A DNA stretch of 64,000 nt from Prorocentrum cordatum. Taxonomy: Eukaryota > Sar > Dinophyceae > Prorocentrales > Prorocentraceae. Both the position numbers and the translations under genes were made by a program. This document shows, piece after piece, positions 21,369 through 30,942 of the stretch. The stretch spans positions 62,001 through 126,000 of the forward strand of contig CAUYUJ010013869.1 in NCBI GenBank assembly GCA_963575745.1, in the 5' to 3' direction. The notes beneath the pieces are model-generated. The model was not told where the DNA came from, did not search any database, and saw nothing but the letters and a program-made list of their open reading frames with translations. Within the stretch, counting starts at the first letter, position 1. Every line of letters starts with the position of its first letter.

Positions 21369-22463
21369 ATGGACCACCTTAAGGGCACCACTCGAGTAAT
21401 GGCTAGGCTCCCCTCCCAGCTCGGTAGATTCACGAAGCAGATCTTGGTCCCGGGGGCGCCGCCCGGAATTCTTTACGGAGCCGAAGTGCATTGTTTTTCT
21501 GATTTCGAGCTCGCGAAACTCCGTCGCGAAGCGGGGGCAGTTTTATCCCTTGCCTTTACCCGTCGCCTAGAGCGTGGGGCAGACCCCTTGCCTTTGCCCC
21601 TCCTGCCCAGGGCGACCCCGCCTGGGTCGGTTCCGTCACCCCCCATGGTCAGATGCAGCACAGAGGTTTGGGCCGCCCATGCCCACGCGCGCCCTCGCGC
21701 CCTCTCCCTCTCCCACCTCTCCCGAGGGCCGACGCCCAAGTGGAGACAAGTCAGTGGGCCCTTGACGGCCGTGCGTTTGTCGGTTGCCAGGACAGGTTGG
21801 AGCACGTCGGGCTTCGCGACCCTTATCTCGGACTTCGGCGAACCCATTCCATTAACATCGGTGGCGCCAGCGTTGCTCGAGACACTGCTTCGCGACGCAG
21901 TCTTCCGTCAGCCTGAGCGAGACTCCAGGGGCAAGCTTGGCCTCCCTTGCGATCGACTGTGTTTTGACACCGTCAAAGAACAGCTTCGGTTGAAACGCTG
22001 GTCGCCGATGGAGAAAGGAAGGGTTCGTAGTTTGTGTTGCGAGGGTCCGCGGGCGACTAACCACGCCGTCCAAGCCGGCTACACAGTGCAAACTTGTTGC
22101 TGGCATCAACGCGGTCAGGCGTCAGATACGCCGTTTCACGGGCTCTGGGAGTGCACTTGCCATGATGAGCTCAGAGCCGAGCTGATAGAGCAAGATATCG
22201 ACGCCGCTGCCGCGGCTGATCCGTCGGACCCCTTGACTGATCGCCTGGTTTGCATGGGGTTGTCCTTCGCCCTGGCGACGCGCCCCCTCGGCCCCAGGCT
22301 CGGTCCCAATTTCTTCGAGGCGAAAGTTGTTTCTCACATCCCCCTCCTGATGATGGCATTTCTGCGGTTCGATCTTTGTGGATGGGTGCTGTTTCAAACA
22401 TCCTGTCTCGGAGCTCTCGAGGGCCAGGCATGGCCTTTGTCTGGTCGACGAGGACTGGGATGA
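21369..22463 (+). pseudogene. LINE ORF2 remnant: thumb and zinc region
   Basis: 364 open codons in an otherwise broken element. LYGAEVHCFSDFELAKLRRE, GPLTAVRLSVARTGW and PIPLTSVAPALLETLLRDAV form the segment after the RT. A degenerate Cys/His motif follows (CCWHQRGQASDTPFHGLWEC). The next 500 bp, in other frames, keeps RNase H-like traces (a WFHGLVSKK patch near 22660). Confidence 0.55.
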
Positions 22464-22867
22464 GCAGTGCATTATTTACGTGCCTATGTTCGCTCCTTTC
22501 CCGCAGACGCCGCAGCGTTGAAAATTCACAGCACCGGCGAGAGCTGGAACAGAAGTCACTGGCCCGTCCTCGGCGCATAGCGATTGCAAAGACGTTGTCG
22601 GCCTTGCTCAGGCCCTAAGGGAGCTCCAGTTTTCCTTTAAGCGCCCCTGCGATGGTTCCATGGTCTCGTTTCAAAAAAGGTGCTCCAACTATTTCGGAGG
22701 AATGCGAAGTCGAGGCCCGCCTCGGCCCCAACGAGGTCGCAATGGGACCCCGAGAGACATGGCGTAGGCTCGGCAACGGCTCCGCTGACAGCACAACGAA
22801 GGCAGGAGCCAACCGTCACCCAGCAGCCTCGGAACAAGAGCAAGATGCGTGAAAGCGTTGTATCAGG

Positions 22868-23740
22868 GTGTCTACGGCGGCCTTTAAGCTGGCGGGCACA
22901 TTGTTGCAACGCTGGGCGAGACTCGATCTGTCAGGGTGCGAGCGCGAACCAGTGCCCGCTGAGCGTCTGGGCATTGTCTCGATAACTGATCCGAATTCAG
23001 CCAGCCAGCATTCATTCGTCTTGCATGGCTCGAACAAGATTATGCGCGGTACCTGTTTGACTCTGGTGCCAAAATTTGCCAACAAGACGGCGCGTACCAC
23101 GGAGTGCAGGCCCTCCGCATGGTGCGAAGTGTCCTGGTACGTAAATGTTGATGAGGTTCGGGCGGCGGGGTCGGGAGTTCGGGTCGGGGAGAATGAGCTT
23201 CATCCGTCGCATGTTTTGCAGTTCTGGCCAAGCAACTCGCTTGTTTTCCGTGCCCGATGCGGCCGCGCGGCAGCGGTGGACCCGCGTCATTTGCTGCGCG
23301 TCTGCCAGCCGCCTTCGAAGAAGGGGAAGGAGAACCTCGCGCGCATCAAGCGTTTTCAGTTCCCTGGGTACGGCGGGCCCTCAGCAGTAACGCGCGACGC
23401 GTCACTGTCGAGGGACCGCCGCGAGCACGCCCTGTCCCACATGACCCCGGGCGCCGCCTGGTCCGAAGCCGCCCAGCCCCCGCCGAGTGCCGCATCTAGT
23501 GCTAGCCGCGCGGCAAGAGCTCTATGCGAGGAAGACCGACAGCTGGGCCCCCGTGGGTCTCTCCGGCATGGCCTGGACGGCCAGTCTTCGCACTCCCTGC
23601 CATCGGATTTGCCGACCATGTTCTGGGGGGGGGGCGGGGGGCTGGCGCGGGATAGGATTCTTCTGATTCGGACTGAAGCCACGATTGCTAGCTTTTTTCC
23701 TTTGAATAAGTATCAGCGCCCCGCTGGGTGCAGAGTGTAG
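22868..23740 (+). pseudogene. LINE C-terminal remnant
   Basis: 290 open codons containing HVLQFWPSNSLVFRARCG and RHLLRVCQPPSKKGKENLAR. The H...C..CG...C spacing resembles the Cys/His tail of the intact LINE (CVKCGAHAVRPNRLSVGLSRAC). No separate function is assigned. Confidence 0.4.
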
Positions 23741-23757
23741 ATTGCCCTGCGGTCTCT

Positions 23758-24240
23758 GGACCTGCGCGGCGAGTTCGATTTGGGGCCCCCGTGGCCGTCT
23801 TTTTCGCTGCTGCGTGCGTGTCCACTCCCCCTGCTTGCACGGCCGTGCGGCGCTGGAGGTACTTCTCCCCCTGCGGTGGCAGCTGCGCAGGGGGGCCGCT
23901 CTCTTCCTAGATGTGGCAGTCGTTGGTCTCGCGCGGTGGGTTCAATCTGGGGCCCTCAACGGCCGTGCTTTTCACTGCTGCGTGCTGTCCACTTGCCCCT
24001 GCTTGCGCGGCCGTGGGGCGCTGGAGGTAATGCCCCCCCTGCGGCGACTGCTGCTCCGGGGGCCGCTCCTTTTCAATTTGGGCGCGGTCGATGGACTCAC
24101 GCGGCGGGCTCGATCTGGGGTCCCCGAGGCCGTCCGTTTCATTGCTGCGCGCGTCCACGTTCCCCCTGCTCGCACGGCCGCGGGGCGTTAAAGATAATTC
24201 CCCCCCCCCCCGCGGCGACCGCTGCTCAGAGGGGCTGCCT
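23758..24240 (+). repeat. three tandem copies of a ~168-bp unit
   Basis: GCGCGGCGAGTTCGATTTGG (23764), GCGCGGTGGGTTCAATCTGG (23931) and ACGCGGCGGGCTCGATCTGG (24099) start equivalent units 167 and 168 bp apart. Each continues with GGCCGT, a TGCTGCG segment, CCCCTGC and CGGGGCG. Confidence 0.8.
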
Positions 24241-24584
24241 TTTGTCCCGAGAGCGCCGGGGCACAGAGGAGGTCTGCCCTGTCCCCCCCTACCCGTGCAC
24301 CCCGTCGCCTCCCTCCCTCCACAATGTCGCCTGTCTTTCATAGCCGACGGATGCCTTGTCGTTGGCGTTTGAGCCGAGGGTCGAACCGTGAGGGGGTGGG
24401 GCCATCGCGGGCTCTCCGAAAAGGAAGTCGCGAAGCCCCCTTCCCCGAAGCGGCGCTCGCCGAGGCGAGGTCGCCCTTTTGCTGTTTTGTTGCACGGGCG
24501 CAATGTTTCTCGCGCCGGTCTGGGCGTGTGGCGTGAGACCCCCAAAACCTTTTCACGATCGCGAGGTCGTTTTGAAGAATCATG

Positions 24585-24830
24585 CTCCTCCTCTTCCTCG
24601 TCCTCCTCTTCCTCCTTCTCGTCCTCTCCTTTGCTGGTGTTCATTATCTCCGTGCTGTTGCTATTCCTGTGTTCATTAATCCTCTTCCTCGTCGCCCTCA
24701 GTCCTCCTCACTCCTCCAGCTCCTCCTCCTCCTCCTTTTCCTCCACCCCCTCATTGCTCACCCTCACCCTCATTGCTCACCCTGGCTACTCCTCCACACT
24801 CTTCCTCCTCCATCCTGTTTCGTTGAAAAG
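24585..24830. repeat. (CTC)n pyrimidine tract
   Basis: CTC and CTT triplets with a short CTCACCCTCATTG duplication near 24757-24785. No gene follows it directly. Confidence 0.8.
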
Positions 24831-24984
24831 AACGCCTCCTTGTCGCACCGCCTGACGTGTCGGTAGTGCGGGTGTGGTGCGTCGTTTGAAGTTCTCTCGC
24901 CATGTAGAATCCTGAAATTTGAAGGAATGTATCGTTTTCATGGAAGGCGGCCGTGTTATTTGGTTGATGTGTTTCTTGTCCTAG

Positions 24985-25330
24985 CGCAGCGAACTTTTCT
25001 TTCACACAGTTGCAACCGTGTCACGAACGGAGTGTGAGGTTAGCAAAATGTGGTTCGCGTTTCTGCCCCGTGCACATTCGTTTTAAAAGCGTGCAGCAAT
25101 GTCACGGAAGGAGGGTTAGATCGTTTTCGAGAGTTGTCGGATGTTTCCGCGTTGCGCACATTCGTCATAAAAGTTTGTTGCAGCTTCGCGGCTGGAGGGC
25201 GTGTTATTTTCAAATGCGGCTCTCGCCACTGCGACGCGAACGCTCATCTTGAAAGCTGGATTCCGCTTCGCGGATGGAGAGCGATTCATTTTCAAGATGT
25301 TGTCCTCGCCGTTGCCCGGCCCGCAGACGT
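24985..25330 (+). repeat. ~83-bp tandem repeat, three to four copies
   Basis: GCACATTCG recurs at 25072 and 25156, with the equivalent ACGCTCATC near 25240. Each unit also holds TTTTAAAAG, CATAAAAG or TTGAAAG, then GCAGC or CTTCGCGG, then GGAGGG or GGAGAG, then TTTTCAA or TTTTCGA. Divergence is high. Confidence 0.65.
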
Positions 25331-25483
25331 TCGTTCGCAACCACTGCGCCAGCCCAAATGATTCTACAGGCTTGCGCCACATCCGCCGACCCCTTCGGCG
25401 TTTCGGCGGAACGCGTCTTGGGCGCCCAAGCACTGTTCGCAGGGGCCAGTGCTCACAAGGAAGCGTGATCGGGATGGGGGGCT

Positions 25484-26000
25484 CTCGTGGGGGGCCTGTG
25501 GGAGCGCCGTCTTGGAGCATCTGCGGGGCCTCTGGGTGCCCTCCCGGGCCGTCTGCGGCGCCGTGCGGGTCGTGCTGGGGCCATCGTAATTTTGGGTGTT
25601 GCCCCTTCTCCTCCTCCTCCTCCTCCTCCTCCTCCTCCTCCTCCTCCCTCCTCCTTCTCCTCTCCGCCTCCTCCTCCCTCCTCCTCCTCCTCCTCCTCCT
25701 CCTCCTCCTCCTCCTCCTCCTCCTCCTCCTCCTCCGCCCTCCTCATCCTCCCTCCTCCTCCCTCCTTCCTCCTCCTCCTCCTCCTCCTCCTCCTCCTCCT
25801 CCTCCCCTCCTCCTCCTCCTCCTCCTCCTCCTCCTCCTCCTCCTCCTCCTCCTCCTCCTCCTCCTCCTCCTCCTCCTCCTCCTCCTCCTCCTCCTGCTCC
25901 TCTTCCTCCCGTGTTGGGACGCAGCGGGGCCATCTTGAGCCCGTCCCGGGGCCGCCCCGGAGCCGCCGTGGGGCCCTCTGGGGAGGTTTCCTGGCCCGTC
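25484..26000. repeat. 300-bp (CTC)n flanked by GGCC-rich phased repeats
   Basis: 25605-25905 is the longest near-pure (CTC)n of the window. Both flanks (25484-25590 and 25920-26000) carry degenerate GGGGCCNTCTTGG-type repeats. Confidence 0.85.
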
Positions 26001-26096
26001 TCGGGCCGCTGGCCAGGGCTTTTGTCCATTCGCCTGCCAAACATAATTGTGAGCACACACGGTTCATGTCTAAGTATTCGAGCAGTCTTTGTTTTT

Positions 26097-26223
26097 GGGG
26101 GGTCCAGATCCTTTCATTTCTAATCGTTCTATCCTGGGCCGCTTCCTGGCCACTAGTGGGCCAGGAACAATGAGAAACGAGCACAGTTAGAAATGAGCAC
26201 GGTTAGACATGAACGACGTGTAC
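26097..26223. repeat. 127-bp hairpin repeat, copy 1 (pairs with 43506-43632)
   Basis: Nested perfect stems: CATTTCTAA (26115-26123) with TTAGAAATG (26187-26195), and TTCCTGGCC (26143-26151) with GGCCAGGAA (26159-26167). A 16-bp direct repeat follows (AAACGAGCACAGTTAG, AAATGAGCACGGTTAG). The copy at 43506-43632 has the same length and about 88% identity by eye. Confidence 0.85.
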
Positions 26224-26846
26224 AGTGGGGGGCCCATGCCAAGAAACGGCCTGCTTGCCTCCAGGGTGCCCTGGGCTTCTTGGGTTTCGGTGGTTTTGCT
26301 TTTGAAAGCGCGACGTTCCCACTCCGCTGTGCTGCATGGTGGGAATGGGCCAGTCTGGGCTTGTTGGGTCCGGCCGAGGGGCTCCTCAGGGAGCCATCTT
26401 GGAGCCTCCTGCCAGGCTTCGGGGGGCCCTCGTGGGCAGTCCGCGGCGACTTGCGGGCCGTCATTGGGGCCATCCGAGGCTGGGTGGGGCCCGTGCTGGG
26501 CGTCTGCTGAACGACCAGTGCCAGAAATGGCAGCTTTCCCCAGGGGATGTGCCAATTTGGGCTTATTGAGGATGGGCGGCCGTACAGGGGTGCAGCCGGT
26601 GGCGGTGACCTTGGACGTCGGTGCTTAGAACCAGCAGCGAGCAAACGAGTGTCGTTTTGCATCGCTTGGTTTCTGTTTCGATTCGGTTTCTTTCTCGGTA
26701 TCAACCGCTCTCGTGCAGAATTCTACGCAGCTTTCCTTCGGGGGTGTGCTAATTTTGGCTTGTTGGGGCCCTCCTGGGGGGTGCTCTCGAAGCCCCTGGG
26801 TGGCGCCCCAGAGGCTCCGAGGACTGTCTCGAAGCCATGTCTGCGC
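26224..26846. other. spacer with weak GGCC-type repeats
   Basis: 26330-26510 contains GGGCCNTC and GCCATCTTGGAGCC elements related to the ~11-bp family. No gene is supported. Confidence 0.5.
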
Positions 26847-27005
26847 TTAAGTTGGGCCTGTTCCTCCACGGGGGGAAAGTTCAAGAATAGTCAACAAACA
26901 GTCTGGGGACGATGTTTTGACAAGCTTTGATCATTTTGGGACTCTGTTTTTGTATCTTCATTGTTTCGCCCGAATGTGCCCTCTAGGGGGACAGGCCCGA
27001 CCTAA
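26847..27005. mobile_element. short inverted-repeat element (MITE-like), old copy
   Basis: The left end TTAAGTTGGGCCTGTTCC and the right end GGGGGACAGGCCCGACCTAA are inverted repeats. The interior (AGAATAGTCAACAAACAGTC, GGGGACGATGTTTTGA) matches 44550-44706. No coding capacity. Flanking 8-mers match at only 5 of 8 sites. Confidence 0.65.
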
Positions 27006-27089
27006 GACTGGACGAAACGCGAGAAAGTGTGTTCCAACATGTTCTTCAGATACGCTCCCGCGAGTCCACGAGAGTCACATGAGGCCTCT

Positions 27090-27310
27090 TAGTCCCTCCG
27101 CCCGTCATTTTTGTATGCCCTCCCTTCTCGATCATACCCCTTTGGTCCTGCCACCTCCCCTCTCGTTCCTCTTTGCTCCCCCATCCCGCGTTCCTTGTTC
27201 CCCTCCCTCTGTCTCTCCTTCCGCCGCCCCTCTTCTCTCAGCCCTGCTGAGGCCCGTATTCTCGCTTCTCCCTCTTCCTTCCATCCTTGTTCTGTCCTTC
27301 TCTCTCTAGC
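27090..27310. other. pyrimidine-rich block
   Basis: C- and T-rich on the + strand without a clear unit. The following 27311-27830 is unique sequence in which I recognise nothing. Confidence 0.5.
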
Positions 27311-27829
27311 CCTTCCTCTGTGCAGGGGACCTGGTGGCACTTTGACCTCAAGCCCATGTTCCCAGGGCTCTTTCCTCGGATTCCCAGTCCCCACGCTATC
27401 CGATATCCACGCTCCCTGGGTTGTCGGGTTCGCCGGATTTCGTGAATTCGATCGCAGTCATTGTTTTTAATGTTACGTGTGTGTTGCTCATGGATACTTC
27501 GCAACTTGCTCCTTTACATTATTATGTGTCGGCCGGATGGGCATTGCATCGCATGTCCTTCCAATCGTTTTGGTAGCTGTTCCTGTTCTGCGCTTATTTA
27601 CGTCACGATGGGTTGCCGTTGGATATGCTTACATGGTCATTGCATTTCTCTGCCCCTGCAAAACATTCAATTCATTTCGCGGCCTGTACTGTCTTGCGCT
27701 GCGTCGCGCAAAACATAGTTTTGGCTAACCTCTGACAGTCATGCTCGGTCCGCCTCCGCGCTACTTCTTCCACGCATGCAGTTGCGAACTTGTCAAGGGC
27801 GGGTGATGGCTAGGGTCCTCGTGCCAATG

Positions 27830-28278
27830 TATCTGTGTGTATGTTGATATGAATGCTTGCATGTATGTATGTATGGCACGTATAGCATGTACGGTTGCAT
27901 GAATGTATGATTGTATGTACGCATGTATGCACATATGTGTGCATGTATGTGTGTATGTATGTATGCATGTATGCATGTATGTATGTATGTATGTATGCAT
28001 GTACGTATGTACGTGTGATTGTGTGTGTGCGTGTTCATGTTTATGTGTAAGTATGCACGTCTCGAGGCATGTACGTATTTATGTACGTACGTCTGTTTGC
28101 ATGCATGTATGTGTGTGTATGTATGCTTGTCGGTAAGCATGTATGCATGCACGTTTGCATGTCTGTTTGTAGACTTGTACCTATAAATCTACATATGCAC
28201 GTCCACTTATTATATGTGTGTAGATACATCTATACAATCATATATGTATATATATATATATATATATATACATATTTA
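27830..28278. repeat. (TATG)n array ending in (TA)n
   Basis: TGTATGTATGCATG tetranucleotide variants over about 380 bp, then (TA)n at about 28243-28272. Confidence 0.85.
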
Positions 28279-28295
28279 GTAGGCCGCGGGCGGGC

Positions 28296-29165
28296 CAGGA
28301 ACCACGGCCCGGGTGACGCATCGGGGAGTCGGAGGCCCCACGAGCGCCCTCGTTGGCCTCCACAATGGGGCCCCGTGGGCGCTCAGGCAGCCCAGAACTT
28401 GGCACGAGCAGCGCCGGAGAGGCCTTGCGAGCGGCCTCCGGAGGCCTCCAGACTGCGCCAGGACAGCCTCGGGCAGGCTCCGGGGGGCGCCCGAGGCCCG
28501 AGACGAGTGCCCCGGGGAGCAGGTGGAAGCGGGGTTGAGATTGGAAGATGGGGTGCGGAGGAGAGGTGCGGGAAGATGTGGAGGAGGGAGTGGTTGAGGA
28601 GGAGGAGCGGCAGGAGGGTCGGCAGCAGCTGAGGGACGAAGTCGACGAGGAGGAGGGGCCTCCGGGAGGAATGCAAGTGATGTGCGGGGATGGTGGTGTG
28701 ATCGTGAGGGCTTGCGACGGAATGGGAAGACTGTGAGGGACCAGAGGATGAGGGGATCAGGAGAAGGGGCAAGTGCAGCTGGATGTTCAGATGAAGGCGT
28801 TGGAGGAGGACGAGGGTGGCGACGACGACCATGTCGTCTACAACGGGAACGAAGACCACGAAGACTTGGACGGCGGCGGCGACGACGAAGATCTCGACGA
28901 CGACCACGATGACAGGTCGAACGCCCCTGAAAGGGCAGACGCCGGCGGCCAACTTTTACCGAACGTGGTCGCAGTGATCAGAGTAGGCAGGTTGGGTGAC
29001 CGTGGACAGACTTCGGGAGGCATGACGGAGCGACCTTTTTTTACAAGGGCCTCCAAAGGGTCTCGGGGGCGCCCAGGACCGCTCACAAGTGCTCCGAGAG
29101 GGTGACCAGACGGTCCAGGGTTGCTAGCTCCAAGACGTCTTGAGGACGGCCCCAAGGGCCTTCAA
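28296..29165 (-). repeat. ~11-bp phased repeats (reverse orientation) with GAG and GAC tracts
   Basis: 28300-28510 and 29030-29165 contain reverse-orientation GGCCCC, AAGGGCCTC and CAAGACG units. (GGA)n lies at about 28585-28660 and (GAC)n at about 28805-28915. Frames here are not convincing genes. Confidence 0.55.
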
Positions 29166-29171
29166 TCTATC

Positions 29172-29361
29172 TCAGTATCGTTTATCCGACCCCCATGCCC
29201 ATCCCCATCCTTTTCGAGACCCCCACCAAATGACCCCCCCAGTTGGAGATACACCCCTCGAAACCCGAAGCTAACGACCTATATCCCCATCTAGGGAGGT
29301 AAATCGGCCAGTGGGGTCCAGGCCACGCCGCTGGGGATGGGGATCTTTTAAACGATACTGA
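29172..29361. mobile_element. 190-bp MITE with 13-bp TIRs and 5-bp target duplication
   Basis: TCAGTATCGTTTA (29172-29184) and TAAACGATACTGA (29349-29361) are perfect inverted repeats. A second, imperfect pair (CCCATCCCCATCC and GGGGATGGGGATC) lies just inside. CTATC flanks both ends exactly (29167-29171 and 29362-29366). No coding capacity, so it is a non-autonomous DNA transposon. Its superfamily is undetermined. Confidence 0.88.
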
Positions 29362-29369
29362 CTATCCCA

Positions 29370-29760
29370 AGGAAGCCGGACAGGCCCCAAGAGTGTCACA
29401 AGAGGCTCCGAGAGACTTCCAACAGGCGGAAATATTCGCCCAAGACGGTCAGCATCGGCAAAATTCGATTGGCCGATGTCTGCTGTTAGTTTTGTCTCAG
29501 ATTCTCGGTCCAACGTGACCCGGAGAGGGCTTCTGAAAAGGGTCCCGAGACGGCCTCAGAAGGGCCCCAGCGAGCGAACCAAGTGAACCCAAAACGGCCC
29601 CAAGAGGCCCCGAAGACAGCCCAGGAAGCCTTCGGAGAGGTCCCAGACGGCGTCCAGACGCATCAGGGGAAGTCTCCCGCGCGAAGGCTTGTTATACTTT
29701 GGGGGCAGAGTGGCCGACAGCGGGCGCCCAGGACGCAGCCGGGACCCCTCCAGACCACCT
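29370..29760 (-). repeat. ~11-bp phased repeats, reverse orientation
   Basis: CCCCAAGAGTG, ACAAGAGGCTCCGAG, ACGGCCCCAAGAGGCCCCGAAG and similar units, interrupted by unique sequence at 29420-29510. Confidence 0.6.
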
Positions 29761-30696
29761 GGGCCCAGAGATGTGATGTGATTGGCCCAAAATTCGAGGA
29801 TGAAGAATATCAGATCGTGAGACCTCTTGCCTCGGGTGGCAGGGGAGCGAGAGGCAGCCACGGCTCGAGATACTAGGTCCTGGGAGGGGGTTGTTCCCCG
29901 CGCGCGATCTGCAGAGCAGCCTGTGGCGGCTTGCCTCCCGTGAGGGCAGGGGGATGCACTACGGTGACGATGGCGACGGTGGTGATGATGACGGCGACGA
30001 TAATGATGGCGATGGTGATGACGATAGCATGATGACGCCAGCGTTGGTGATGATGGGAGAGCTGATGAGGGCGACAAAGATGTGCGTTCGCAGAAACTCT
30101 CGGGTTGACTCAGCATGGGGTCCAGCGATAACGGGGTGTTGCAATAGATTCGGTGCAATAGATGCGTGGGGTCGCGACAGATTTGGGGCGTGCAATACAT
30201 TCCGGTGCGCAAATGTACTGCTGGGCTTCCGCGTGCAATGCCTCAGTTGCAAGACGATGCAATACAATTCTCTGGCGCAATACATGCGAAATGCAGCTGT
30301 CCCATACACTTTCAGCTGGACCCATTTTGGGGTCAGCCGAAAGCTCGGAGGACAAAGCAAGTGATGAACAGCAATTTGGCTCATCAGAACAAATAATATG
30401 TGTCTGGGCTCGTCCGCGAGTTGCCTGCCAGCCGATGGGTAAGCAGTGCTTTTGACACGCGCGCGCGGAGGGCGCGCGCGCGCGTGTGGCTCGCGTGTGC
30501 GGGAGTGTCTGACAGTGTTGGCCGGTGCGTGATGGGTGCTGGATAATTTCGACATGCGCGCGCGTGTGGCCCCACATGGTTTCGCGTGGCACAGCGGTAG
30601 AAACACATATCTTGACCATTTTATCGACGATAAGACCGGTATCGGCATACACAAAGATACGGATCATCAAATATACTGTAGAAACATATTATCGAC
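29761..30696. other. spacer with TGCAATAGAT repeats
   Basis: (GAT/GGC)n at 29958-30030. TTGCAATAGATTCGG, GTGCAATAGATGCG, GTGCAATACATTC and ATGCAATACAATTC recur irregularly over 30134-30290. GCGCGCGCG alternating tracts lie at 30457-30486. No gene supported. Confidence 0.5.
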
Positions 30697-30840
30697 GATG
30701 CCTACGGCGAATCACCGCCGCCCCCTGCTTTTCGGAACCGCCCATGCGGCCAAGCGTTGTGGCGAGAGCTCTGCCAATCTAGCTGGCCATGTGTTCCCCA
30801 GCCGCTATGGGAACACTTGGGGGAGGATGGCGGGGACGAT
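30697..30840 (+). repeat. 145-bp repeat, copy 1 (pairs with 31771-31921)
   Basis: CACCGCCGCCCCCTGC...AACCGCCCATGCGGCC...AGCGTTGTGGC matches 31771-31921 at about 80% and ends in (AGG)n in both. GTGTTCCC (30791-30798) pairs with GGGAACAC (30809-30816). The copy keeps an 8-bp stem (TGTTCCCC/GGGGAACA) although the loop has changed. Confidence 0.8.
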
Positions 30841-30942
30841 CAGGCTCAGGAGGAGGAGGAGGAGGAGGAGGAGGAGGAGGAGGAGGAGGGGGAGGGGGGG
30901 CGGAGGAGCAGGAAGGAGGATGAGAAGGAGGGGGGGGGTCAT

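Larger units (their letters stand above)
17271..23740 (+). mobile_element. decayed non-LTR retrotransposon (LINE) with 5' SL relic
   Basis: The order is SL relic, ORF1 remnant, endonuclease, reverse transcriptase, thumb/zinc region, RNase H-like region and C-terminal Cys/His tail, all on the + strand over about 6.4 kb. Stops and frameshifts break the coding regions throughout. The layout copies that of the intact element at 52614-58983: (CTC)n, SL, then ORF1 about 150-160 nt further on. The protein motifs differ (CIDD against VDDV), so it is a different family. The 3' end is approximate. Confidence 0.75.
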
